Below, piece by piece: positions 30,303 to 37,199 of a stretch of 39,500 nt of DNA. The notes under the pieces are model-generated. The model did not search any database. It saw nothing but the letters and a program-made list of their open reading frames with translations, and was not told the origin of the DNA. Each line of letters begins with the position of its first letter. Position 1 is the first letter of the stretch. Source of the stretch: Streptomyces longispororuber (GTDB taxonomy: Bacteria > Actinomycetota > Actinomycetes > Streptomycetales > Streptomycetaceae). Location of the stretch: assembly GCF_024448165.1 (NCBI RefSeq), contig NZ_JAMOLN010000084.1:1-39500 (forward strand), given 5' to 3'. Both the position numbers and the translations under genes were made by a program.

Positions 30303-30872
30303 ATGACCGGGAGACACGGGGGCGCCCCGTCCGCGCTCAGCAGGCTCTACGCCGAGATCGCCAAGTTCGGGGCGGTCGGCCTGCTCGGCATCGTGGTGAA
30401 CCTCGTGGCGTTCAACCTGCTGCGCTGGACCACGGACCTGCAGACGGTGCGCGCCGGTGTCGCCGCCACCGCGGTCGCGATCGTCGGCAACTACATCGGG
30501 TTCCGGTACTTCACGTACCGGGACCGGGAGACGGTGAGCAGCAAGCGGCGCGAGATGGCGCTGTTCGCGTTCTTCAGCGCCGTCGGGCTGCTGATCGAGA
30601 ACGGGGTGCTCTACGGGGCGACGTACGGGCTCGGCCTGCACGACGCCCTGTGGAGCAACTTCTTCAAGTTCGGCGGGATCGGCGTCGCGACGCTGTTCCG
30701 CTTCTGGTCGTACCGGACCTGGGTGTTCAAGAGCGCACCCGAGGCGGCCGCGGTGCCGGCGCACGGCTTCGACACGGCCGCCTTCGTGGAGCAGGTCGAC
30801 CAGACGCTGACGCTGCGGACGGTCAGCCCGCCGTCGCGGCCGCCGAGGCCTGTGTCTCGCCGCGCCTCTTGA
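30303..30872 (+). CDS. GtrA-family membrane protein
   Basis: This 189-residue protein has four hydrophobic helices (about 22-40, 50-70, 84-106, 116-134) and the GtrA signature FGAVGLLGIVVNLVAFNLLR with NYIGFRYFTYRD and FRFWSYRTWVF. GtrA-type proteins are thought to flip polyprenol-linked sugars; here that fits delivery of polyprenol-phosphate mannose made by the preceding gene. A hydrophilic C-terminus of about 45 residues is an addition to the usual length. No Shine-Dalgarno is evident, so it may depend on reinitiation after the upstream gene. Its last 50 bases overlap the end of the convergent gene on the minus strand. Confidence 0.85.
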   Translation: MTGRHGGAPSALSRLYAEIAKFGAVGLLGIVVNLVAFNLLRWTTDLQTVRAGVAATAVAIVGNYIGFRYFTYRDRETVSSKRREMALFAFFSAVGLLIENGVLYGATYGLGLHDALWSNFFKFGGIGVATLFRFWSYRTWVFKSAPEAAAVPAHGFDTAAFVEQVDQTLTLRTVSPPSRPPRPVSRRAS

Positions 30873-31677
30873 TCTGCTCGAACGTGAACTGCTGGAGGTC
30901 GTCGCCGAGGGTGAACATGACGGTGTCCTTCTTGGTGGCGTCCTTGCCGTTGGTGAGGCCGCCGTTGGTGAAGTAGGCGTAGCGTCCCCAGGCGTTCGCC
31001 GTCGCCCGGCACACCGTCGTGCGGCAGAACGTGGGGACGCCGCCGCCGGGCAGCGAGACGACGGTGCCGTCCGAGTACTGCTCCTTGGCCTTCATGGCCT
31101 GCGCCTTGGTGTCGAAGACCGCCACGCCGATGGTGACCGCGGAGCCGCCCTTGTAGTAGGTGGCGCGGATCAGCTGGGTGCAGTCGTTCTTCTTCAGGAC
31201 GCCGGACAGGCCCTTCTGCGCGGCGGACGCGCAGTCCGTGGTGCGGGTCGTGGCGCCCTTCTTGTAGACCCGGTCGCCGACGGTGAGCGTCTTGCCGGGG
31301 AAGAGCGTGTCCTGGTTCAGCGGGGCCTTGTCCTTGGCGGCGCTGTCGATGAAGTCGTTCGGGTCGAGCGGGGGCGGCGGCGTGGTCTCCGCGAAGGACG
31401 GGCCCGGGGTCTTGCCCGCGCTGGGGATGTCCGCGGTGCTCGGCAGCTGGTCGGCCGGCTTGTTCCCGGCCTCGGTGTCCTTGTTCGCCGAGACGATGCC
31501 CCAGGCGACGACCGAGCCGACCGCGAGCGTCGCGACGACGGCGCCGCCGATCATCATCAGCCGCTTCTTGCGCGCGCGGGCCTCGGAGGCCTCGGCGAGC
31601 GCCGCCCAGTCCGGGGCGTTTCCGTTGTCACCCGGGCCCCACTGGGGTCCCCCTTGCCCGAAACTCATGTCGCGCAT
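30823..31677 (-). CDS. Single-pass membrane protein of unknown function
   Basis: The 284-residue protein has a cytosolic Gly/Gln-rich head, one transmembrane helix (about 41-63, LMMIGGAVVATLAVGSVVAW), a Pro/Ser/Thr-rich wall-spanning linker (66-107) and an extracytoplasmic domain. That domain contains four Cys (149, 166, 218, 223), probably two disulfides. I recognise no catalytic motif. Such proteins are common in streptomycetes and may sense or bind envelope components, but that is a guess. ATG 31677 or ATG 31668 (MSFGQGG) could be the start; neither has a Shine-Dalgarno. It is convergent with, and overlaps by 50 bases, the GtrA gene, and diverges from the GT87-like gene. Confidence 0.8.
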   Translation of the reverse strand: MRDMSFGQGGPQWGPGDNGNAPDWAALAEASEARARKKRLMMIGGAVVATLAVGSVVAWGIVSANKDTEAGNKPADQLPSTADIPSAGKTPGPSFAETTPPPPLDPNDFIDSAAKDKAPLNQDTLFPGKTLTVGDRVYKKGATTRTTDCASAAQKGLSGVLKKNDCTQLIRATYYKGGSAVTIGVAVFDTKAQAMKAKEQYSDGTVVSLPGGGVPTFCRTTVCRATANAWGRYAYFTNGGLTNGKDATKKDTVMFTLGDDLQQFTFEQIKRRGETQASAAATAG

Positions 31678-31810
31678 CTTAGACGGGGCGCAGGCGGGGC
31701 TGTCGTCCCCGTCCGGTCCCGATCCGGTGCCGATGCGGTGGCGATGCGGTACCGGTACGGCTCCGCCGCGCCCACCCGCGCCCTTCCCGGGCCCTCCGGT
31801 CGCACCGCCC

Positions 31811-31816
31811 TAACGT
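31811..31816 (+). promoter_or_regulatory. -10 element placed for a leaderless mRNA (GT87-like gene)
   Basis: TAACGT lies exactly seven bases before ATG 31824. That places transcription initiation at or next to the start codon, as is established for leaderless genes in actinobacteria. No Shine-Dalgarno is present, which agrees. No good -35 is seen. Confidence 0.5.
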
Positions 31817-31823
31817 GAACCGC

Positions 31824-33062
31824 ATGAAAACGGCCCAATCTCCCTTGGCTGCTTGGTTGTTGCGGCCCGCCCCGGGGGCCGCCCGCGCCGTCCTCGCCCT
31901 CGTGCTCGCCGTGATCCCCGTGCACGCCGCCCTCAAGTCGCCCGGCAGCGGGGTCGACAACCGGATCGTCGTCCACGCGGCCCGGCTCTGGCTGGCCGGT
32001 GGATCGCCGTACGCCGATCCGCACTTCCTCTACTTCCCGAGCGCCGTGCTCGCCGCGGTGCCGCAGGCGCTGGCGCCGACGGGTGTGCTGCGGGTCGCGG
32101 TGCCCGTGCTCGTGACCGGTGGTCTGGTCGCCGGGTGGGCATGCGCGCTGCGCGTGTACGGGGTCGCGTGGCGCAGCCGGTTCGCCGTGGCCGGGCTGCT
32201 CGCGCTCGCCCTCGGCTCCGCGCCCTTCGCGCACCTGGTGCACCTCGCGAACTGGACCGTGACGGCCGCCGCCGCGCTGCCCTGCGCCCTGCTCCTCGCC
32301 ACCCGCGGGCGGTGGCTCGCGGCGGGGCTCGTGATCGGGGCCGCGCTCGCCCTGAAGCCGCTGCTCGCGCCGGTCGCCCTCCTCTTCGTCCTGGCCCGGC
32401 AGTGGCGCGGACTCGCGGCCCTGGTCGCCGTGCCCGCCGGGGCCTCGGCCGCCGCGGCCCTCGCGATGCCCGATCCGGCCGGCTTCTTCACGCGGACGCT
32501 GCCGTTCCTGCTGCGCGGCGACGACGCCTTCGTCCGGCTCTACGAGGCGTCCCCGGGGGCCGTCCTCACCCGGCTCGGCGTCCCGCCCGCCGCGGCCGCC
32601 CTCGTCGCGGCGGCGGGCGCTGCGGCCGGGCTGTGGTGCGCCCGGCGGCGGTGGCGGCGGGGCGACGAGGGGGTGCGGCGGCCGGTGGAGACCGCCGTGA
32701 TGCTGCTGCTCTCGGCCTTCCTGGTCTCCCGGCCCTCCTACGACCACTACCTCCTGGTCGTCGTGCCGCTGCTGCTCGCCGGGGCGCTGGAGGCGGGGGC
32801 GCCCGCCCGCGGCCCCTGGTTCTGGGCGGTGCTGCTGCCGCAGGTGCCGGGGCCGGCCTGGCCCTGGCTCGACACCGGGGAGCGCCGGGCGTTCCTGGAC
32901 TGCGCGGCCCTGTGCGGGCTCGCCCTCGTCGCGGGACTGCACTGCGCCCGGCGGGGTCCGGTTACCCTGGAACCTCGCGGCACGACAGGAACGCCCACGG
33001 TCCCGGGGTCCCGGGACGATCACGTTTTGACCCGTCCGGGTCAGCGCGGGTATCCTGCCTAG
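31824..33062 (+). CDS. GT87-like polyprenol-dependent mannosyltransferase (membrane protein)
   Basis: The protein (412 residues from ATG 31824) has about ten transmembrane helices and an extracytoplasmic first loop with ARLWLAGGSPYADPHFLYFP. This resembles the G-x-x-P-Y...Y-x-P region of GT87 (DUF2029) alpha-1,2-mannosyltransferases of actinobacteria. A basic loop CARRRWRRGDEG is cytosolic. GTG 31815 would add three residues; ATG 31824 is preferred because a -10 element lies seven bases upstream, in a leaderless arrangement. The final ~45 residues are hydrophilic, and the rplM promoter lies within their coding sequence. It may share the polyprenol-mannose donor of the adjacent island, which is inference. 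Confidence 0.75.
   Translation: MKTAQSPLAAWLLRPAPGAARAVLALVLAVIPVHAALKSPGSGVDNRIVVHAARLWLAGGSPYADPHFLYFPSAVLAAVPQALAPTGVLRVAVPVLVTGGLVAGWACALRVYGVAWRSRFAVAGLLALALGSAPFAHLVHLANWTVTAAAALPCALLLATRGRWLAAGLVIGAALALKPLLAPVALLFVLARQWRGLAALVAVPAGASAAAALAMPDPAGFFTRTLPFLLRGDDAFVRLYEASPGAVLTRLGVPPAAAALVAAAGAAAGLWCARRRWRRGDEGVRRPVETAVMLLLSAFLVSRPSYDHYLLVVVPLLLAGALEAGAPARGPWFWAVLLPQVPGPAWPWLDTGERRAFLDCAALCGLALVAGLHCARRGPVTLEPRGTTGTPTVPGSRDDHVLTRPGQRGYPA
33027..33056 (+). promoter_or_regulatory. Consensus-like promoter of rplM-rpsI
   Basis: TTGACC (33027-33032) and TATCCT (33051-33056) are separated by 18 bases, the best housekeeping-sigma promoter in the window. It lies inside the last codons of the preceding gene (stop 33060-33062) and would give a leader of about 175 bases. 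That leader contains CGGGTTC/GAACCCG (33110-33116 with 33153-33159) and a weak 20-codon frame (33133-33195). Confidence 0.7.
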
Positions 33063-33238
33063 TCGTTATGTGTATCGGCTTGCTCGCTCTCATGTGAGAC
33101 GCCCTTACACGGGTTCCCTGGAGCAGTTACCAGTGGGCGGCATACGGGCGCTGAACCCGGCACTGTCGTCCCCAGCTGCACGATCGCTTCAGTGATGCCA
33201 TGTTTCAGCACCCATCCACTGAAGAAGAAGGCTGCGAA

Positions 33239-33682
33239 GTGCGTACGTACAGCCCTAAGCCCGGCGATGTGACCCGCCAGTGGCACGTCATTGACGCGCA
33301 GGACATCGTCCTGGGACGTCTGGCCACCACTGCTGCGACCCTCCTCCGTGGCAAGCACAAGCCGACCTATGCTCCGCACATGGACATGGGCGACTTCGTC
33401 GTCATCATCAACGCCGACAAGGTTCACCTGTCGGGCAACAAGAAGACCCAGAAGCTGGCGTACCGCCACTCCGGCTTCCCGGGTGGTCTGCGCTCCGTCC
33501 GTTACGACGAGCTGCTGGACAAGAACCCCGAGAAGGCCGTCGAGAAGGCCATCAAGGGCATGCTCCCGAAGAACACGCTCGGCCGTCAGATGCTCTCGAA
33601 GCTGAAGGTCTACTCGGGCGACCAGCACCCGCACGCTGCCCAGCAGCCGGTGCCGTTCGAGATCACCCAGGTCGCGCAGTAG
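33239..33682 (+). CDS. rplM: 50S ribosomal protein L13
   Basis: L13 (147 residues) is an early 23S rRNA binder needed for large-subunit assembly. It has the family marks WHVIDAQDIVLGRLATTAAT, KPTYAPHMDMGDFVVIINAD and KGMLPKNTLGRQMLSKLKVY. GTG 33239 (VRTYSPKPGDVTRQW) is chosen because AAGAAGG is seven bases upstream and it matches the known streptomycete length; the in-frame ATG 33200 adds 13 residues without a site. In enteric bacteria L13 represses its own operon; the long leader here leaves room for similar control. rpsI follows after 44 bases. Confidence 0.97.
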   Translation: MRTYSPKPGDVTRQWHVIDAQDIVLGRLATTAATLLRGKHKPTYAPHMDMGDFVVIINADKVHLSGNKKTQKLAYRHSGFPGGLRSVRYDELLDKNPEKAVEKAIKGMLPKNTLGRQMLSKLKVYSGDQHPHAAQQPVPFEITQVAQ

Positions 33683-33726
33683 TTCCGGCCACACCCCCAA
33701 AGACAGAAAAGAATCTGAGGAGCATC

Positions 33727-34242
33727 GTGGCCGAGACCACCGCCGAGACGCCGGTCGAAGAGATCGTCGACGTCGAGAGCTACACCACCGAGTCGGACGC
33801 GCCCGTCGAGGGCGAGTACACCTCGGAGTCCAACCCCGCCCGCTTCGGCGACCCGCAGCCGGCCGCCGGCCTGGGCCGTCGCAAGAACGCCATCGCGCGC
33901 GTGCGCATCGTGCCGGGCACGGGCAAGTGGAAGGTCAACGGGCGCACGCTCGAGGACTACTTCCCGAACAAGGTCCACCAGCAGGAAGTCAACGAGCCCT
34001 TCAAGGTGCTCGAGCTCGACGGCCGCTACGACGTCATCGCCCGCATCTCGGGTGGCGGCGTCTCCGGTCAGGCCGGTGCCCTGCGCCTCGGCGTGGCCCG
34101 CGCGCTGAACGAGGCCGACGTGGACAACAACCGCCCGGCGCTGAAGAAGGCCGGTTACCTGAAGCGTGACGACCGTGCGGTCGAGCGCAAGAAGGCCGGT
34201 CTCAAGAAGGCCCGCAAGGCCCCGCAGTACAGCAAGCGCTAA
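33727..34242 (+). CDS. rpsI: 30S ribosomal protein S9 with acidic N-terminal extension
   Basis: S9 places its C-terminal tail (KAPQYSKR) against P-site tRNA, and the terminal Arg contact residue is present. The core begins at GLGRRKNAIARVRIVPGTGK (about residue 48) and includes SGGGVSGQAGALRLGVARAL. The preceding 47 residues are strikingly acidic and Thr/Ser/Glu-rich (ETTAETPVEEIVDVES and on), bringing the protein to 171 against about 130. GTG 33727 has GAGGAG five bases upstream, so the extension appears genuine. It is co-transcribed with rplM and followed by a strong terminator. Confidence 0.97.
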   Translation: MAETTAETPVEEIVDVESYTTESDAPVEGEYTSESNPARFGDPQPAAGLGRRKNAIARVRIVPGTGKWKVNGRTLEDYFPNKVHQQEVNEPFKVLELDGRYDVIARISGGGVSGQAGALRLGVARALNEADVDNNRPALKKAGYLKRDDRAVERKKAGLKKARKAPQYSKR

Positions 34243-34270
34243 ATCTCGCTGCCTGCTTGTTTTTCCCGTT

Positions 34271-34303
34271 CGCCCCGGCGGCACCTTCCGTGCCGCCGGG
34301 GCG
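34271..34303 (+). terminator. Terminator hairpin after rpsI
   Basis: CGCCCCGGCGGCAC (34271-34284) pairs perfectly with GTGCCGCCGGGGCG (34290-34303) around CTTCC, 14 pairs in all. TTCGGCTT follows. It should end the rplM-rpsI transcript 30 bases after the rpsI stop, before glmM. Confidence 0.8.
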
Positions 34304-34342
34304 TTCGGCTTATGGACGACATGAAGTTGTGGAGGACACCAA

Positions 34343-35701
34343 GTGGGACGACTCTTCGGCACGGACGGCGTGCGCGGTGTCGCCAACGCGGACCTGACCG
34401 CCGAGCTGGCGCTCGGCCTTTCGGTCGCCGCGGCACACGTACTCGGTGAGGCGGGCTCCTTCGAGGGGCACCGTCCGGTCGCCGTCGTCGGCCGTGACCC
34501 GCGTGCCTCGGGCGAGTTCCTGGAGGCCGCGGTCGTGGCGGGCCTGGCCAGTGCCGGCGTCGACGTCCTGCGCGTCGGTGTGCTGCCCACCCCCGCGGTG
34601 GCGTATCTCACCGGTGCGCTGGGAGCCGACCTCGGCGTGATGCTCTCCGCGAGCCACAACGCCATGCCGGACAACGGCATCAAGTTCCTCGCCCGCGGCG
34701 GCCACAAGCTGGACGACGCCCTGGAGGACCGCATCGAGACGGTCTACGAGGAGCACCGCACGGGCGCTCCCTGGGACCGGCCCACCGGCGCCGGCGTCGG
34801 CCGCGTGAAGTCGTACGACGAGGGGCTCGACCAGTACGTCGCGCACCTCGTGGGCGTGCTGCCGAACCGGCTCGACGGCCTGAAGGTCGTCCTCGACGAG
34901 GCGCACGGTGCCGCGTCCCGGGTCTCGCCCGAGGCGTTCACCCGGGCCGGCGCCGACGTCGTCACCATCGGCGCCGAGCCCGACGGGCTCAACATCAACG
35001 ACGGCTGCGGGTCGACCCACCTCGACCTGCTGAAGGCCGCCGTCATCGAGCACAAGGCCGACTTCGGCATCGCGCACGACGGGGACGCCGACCGCTGCCT
35101 CGCCGTGGACCACACCGGCTCCGAGGTCGACGGCGACCAGATCATGGCCGTGATCGCCCTCGCGCTGCGCGAGCGCGGCGAGCTGCGCCAGGACACCGTC
35201 GTCGCGACCGTCATGTCGAACCTCGGCCTCAAGCTGGCCATGGAGCGCGAGGGCATCCACCTCGTGCAGACCGCGGTCGGCGACCGGTACGTGCTGGAGA
35301 ACATGAAGGAGCACGGCTACGCGCTGGGCGGCGAGCAGTCCGGCCACGTGATCGTGCTCGACCACGCGACCACCGGCGACGGCACGCTCACCGGCCTGCT
35401 CCTCGCGGCGCGGGTCGCGCAGACCGGGCGGGCGCTGCAGGACCTCGCGGCCGTGATGGAGCGGCTGCCGCAGGTGCTCATCAATGTGCCGGACGTCGAC
35501 AAGTCCCGGGTCACCACGTCCCCCGAGCTGGCGTCGGCGATCGCCGACGCCGAGCGCGAACTCGGCTCCACGGGGCGGGTACTGCTCCGCTCCTCGGGCA
35601 CCGAGCCGCTGGTCCGGGTGATGGTCGAGGCGGCCGACATCGAGCAGGCGCGGCGCGTCGCGGGACGGCTCGCGGACGTCGTGAAGTCGGCGCTGGGCTA
35701 G
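34343..35701 (+). CDS. glmM: Phosphoglucosamine mutase
   Basis: GlmM (452 residues) converts glucosamine-6-phosphate to glucosamine-1-phosphate on the way to UDP-GlcNAc. The phosphoserine is Ser104 in LSASHNAMPDNGIKF. The metal loop is DGDADRCLAVD, the sugar-binding loop GEQSGH and the phosphate-binding loop RSSGTEPLVRVMVE. GTG 34343 (MGRLFGTDGVRGVAN) has GGAGGA seven bases upstream. It follows rplM-rpsI, as commonly in actinobacteria, and glmS lies 1.5 kb downstream, so both ends of glucosamine-phosphate synthesis are in one neighbourhood. A bidirectional terminator separates it from coaA. Confidence 0.98.
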   Translation: MGRLFGTDGVRGVANADLTAELALGLSVAAAHVLGEAGSFEGHRPVAVVGRDPRASGEFLEAAVVAGLASAGVDVLRVGVLPTPAVAYLTGALGADLGVMLSASHNAMPDNGIKFLARGGHKLDDALEDRIETVYEEHRTGAPWDRPTGAGVGRVKSYDEGLDQYVAHLVGVLPNRLDGLKVVLDEAHGAASRVSPEAFTRAGADVVTIGAEPDGLNINDGCGSTHLDLLKAAVIEHKADFGIAHDGDADRCLAVDHTGSEVDGDQIMAVIALALRERGELRQDTVVATVMSNLGLKLAMEREGIHLVQTAVGDRYVLENMKEHGYALGGEQSGHVIVLDHATTGDGTLTGLLLAARVAQTGRALQDLAAVMERLPQVLINVPDVDKSRVTTSPELASAIADAERELGSTGRVLLRSSGTEPLVRVMVEAADIEQARRVAGRLADVVKSALG

Positions 35702-35721
35702 GCCGGACGAGACACCCACGG

Positions 35722-35754
35722 AAGGCGCGCTCCCCGATCAGGGAAGCGCGCCTT
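35722..35754. terminator. Bidirectional terminator between glmM and coaA
   Basis: AAGGCGCGCT (35722-35731) pairs with AGCGCGCCTT (35745-35754). Inner CCC and GGG extend the stem past one bulged base. A-run and T-run at the ends serve both strands, matching the convergent genes. Confidence 0.75.
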
Positions 35755-35768
35755 GCGCGCATCGTGCG

Positions 35769-36767
35769 TCAGAGCTTGCGCAGGCGCAGCCGCTGCACCT
35801 TGTGGTCGGGGCCCTTGCGGACGACGAGACCGGCGCGGCCGCGGGTGGGGGCCACGTTCTCCAGCAGGTTCGGCCGGTTGATGGTGCGCCAGGTCGTGCG
35901 CGCGTAGTCGAGGGCCTCCTCCTCCGACACCTGCGTGTACTTCCTGAAGTACGAGGACGGGTCCTGGAAGGCCGTCGCGCGCAGCTTCAGGAAGCGGTTC
36001 AGGTACCAGCGCTCGATGTCCTCCTCGCGCGCGTCCACGTACACACTGAAGTCGAAGTAGTCGGCGAGACCGACCCGGGTGCGGCCGTCCTTGCCGGGCA
36101 GGGCGGGCTGCAGCACGTTGATGCCCTCGACGATGAGGATGTCGGGGCGGCGCACCACGAGCTTCTCGCCGGGCACGATGTCGTAGATCAGGTGCGAGTA
36201 GACGGGGGCCGTCACCTCGTCCTTGCCGGCCTTGATGTCGGCGACGAAGCGGGTGAGGGCGCGGCGGTCGTACGACTCGGGGAAGCCCTTGCGGCTCATC
36301 AGGCCGCGGGCCTCCAGCTCCTTGGTGGGGAGCAGGAACCCGTCCGTGGTGACGCGCTCCACGCGCGGGTGCTCGGGCCAGCGCGACAGCAGCGCCTGCA
36401 GCAGGCGCGCGACGGTCGACTTGCCGACGGCCACCGAGCCCGCGACCCCTATGACGAAGGGGGTGCCCGCCTGCGACGCCTTCTGCACGGTGTCGCCGAG
36501 GAAGGTGTTCACGGCGCTGCGCAGCCCGTCGGTGGCGCCGACGTACAGATTGAGGAGCCGGGAGAGCGGCAGATAGATGTCGCGGACCTCGTCCAGGTCG
36601 ATCACGTCACCGAGGCCGCGTAGCCGCTCCACCTCCGCCGCGCTCAGCGGAAGCGGCGTCTTGTCTCGCAGCGCGCTCCATTCCGTGCGGGTGAGATCGA
36701 CGTAGGGAGTCGCCTCCGGCTTGTGCCGGTGGGCGCTCCGCAGGGGTTCGGAGACCGGAGAGATCAC
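35769..36767 (-). CDS. coaA: Type I pantothenate kinase
   Basis: CoaA (332 residues) phosphorylates pantothenate, the first step of coenzyme A synthesis. The P-loop is GSVAVGKST (110-118). Family segments VTTDGFLLPTKELEARGLMS, RKGFPESYDRRALTRF and DFSVYVDAREEDIERWYLNR are intact. The product, through coenzyme A, feeds AcpS encoded nearby, which uses coenzyme A to activate acyl carrier protein. The start is GTG 36767; no Shine-Dalgarno precedes it, and TAACAA six bases upstream hints at a leaderless transcript. It is convergent with glmM and divergent from the small acidic gene. Confidence 0.97.
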   Translation of the reverse strand: MISPVSEPLRSAHRHKPEATPYVDLTRTEWSALRDKTPLPLSAAEVERLRGLGDVIDLDEVRDIYLPLSRLLNLYVGATDGLRSAVNTFLGDTVQKASQAGTPFVIGVAGSVAVGKSTVARLLQALLSRWPEHPRVERVTTDGFLLPTKELEARGLMSRKGFPESYDRRALTRFVADIKAGKDEVTAPVYSHLIYDIVPGEKLVVRRPDILIVEGINVLQPALPGKDGRTRVGLADYFDFSVYVDAREEDIERWYLNRFLKLRATAFQDPSSYFRKYTQVSEEEALDYARTTWRTINRPNLLENVAPTRGRAGLVVRKGPDHKVQRLRLRKL

Positions 36768-36937
36768 AGTCCATTGTTACGGCTGTGTGGACGGGGCGGG
36801 GGGTGGGGTGCGTCACGCCACGTGTCGACACCGTCCGTCACAGGTCGTGCACAGGTATGGACCTGAGGTGGAGGCGGCGATACGTTCCGGACACCCGTGG
36901 GGCAGAGCCGCACCCGCGGGGCGGGAGGTGAGCCGTC

Positions 36938-37177
36938 ATGTCCGTGCTGCGCGTGCCAGGTTTCGTACGGCGCAGATCCGCTGCCGCGGCGCAGAGCGAG
37001 GAGTGGGCGGGGCACGTCCGCAGCGAGCTGGCCGCCGAGCTGCCCGACGAGGACATCGGCGAGGACCTCGACGACTGCCTCGACTTCTACGAGATGGGCA
37101 GCAAGCCGCGCTGCGAGGAGGCCGAGTACCTCTGGCTCGTGCAGGACGCGCGGGACCGGATCGTGTGGGGGCGCTGA
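36938..37177 (+). CDS. Small acidic protein of unknown function
   Basis: The 79-residue product has a basic head (SVLRVPGFVRRRSAAAAQ) and then an acidic, helical-looking body (ELAAELPDEDIGEDLDDCLD, FYEMGSKPRCEEAEYLW). It has two Cys, no signal peptide and no membrane segment. GGAGGTGA at 36924-36931 gives an excellent Shine-Dalgarno, so the gene is very likely expressed. I recognise no functional family. It lies 22 bases upstream of glmS and diverges from coaA. The glmS -10 element falls between the two, so they need not share a transcript. Confidence 0.8.
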   Translation: MSVLRVPGFVRRRSAAAAQSEEWAGHVRSELAAELPDEDIGEDLDDCLDFYEMGSKPRCEEAEYLWLVQDARDRIVWGR

Positions 37178-37186
37178 CAGCGGGCT

Positions 37187-37192
37187 TACGCT
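37187..37192 (+). promoter_or_regulatory. -10 element placed for a leaderless glmS mRNA
   Basis: TACGCT lies exactly seven bases before the glmS ATG at 37200, with no Shine-Dalgarno between. This is the same geometry as at 31811 and 39063, and it predicts transcription starting at the A of the start codon. Confidence 0.55.
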
Positions 37193-37199
37193 GCCGCTT

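Noticed and set aside
22041..33062. Mobile element or integration borders around the glycan island
   Set aside because: No transposase, integrase, tRNA target or flanking direct repeat is visible, and GC content and codon style look similar to the neighbouring non-ribosomal genes. Acquisition, if any, left no mark that I can see.
36897..37199. N-terminal extension of glmS by 101 codons
   Set aside because: GlmS needs Cys as residue 2 after Met removal. The extension overlaps the 79-residue gene in another frame and has no homology.
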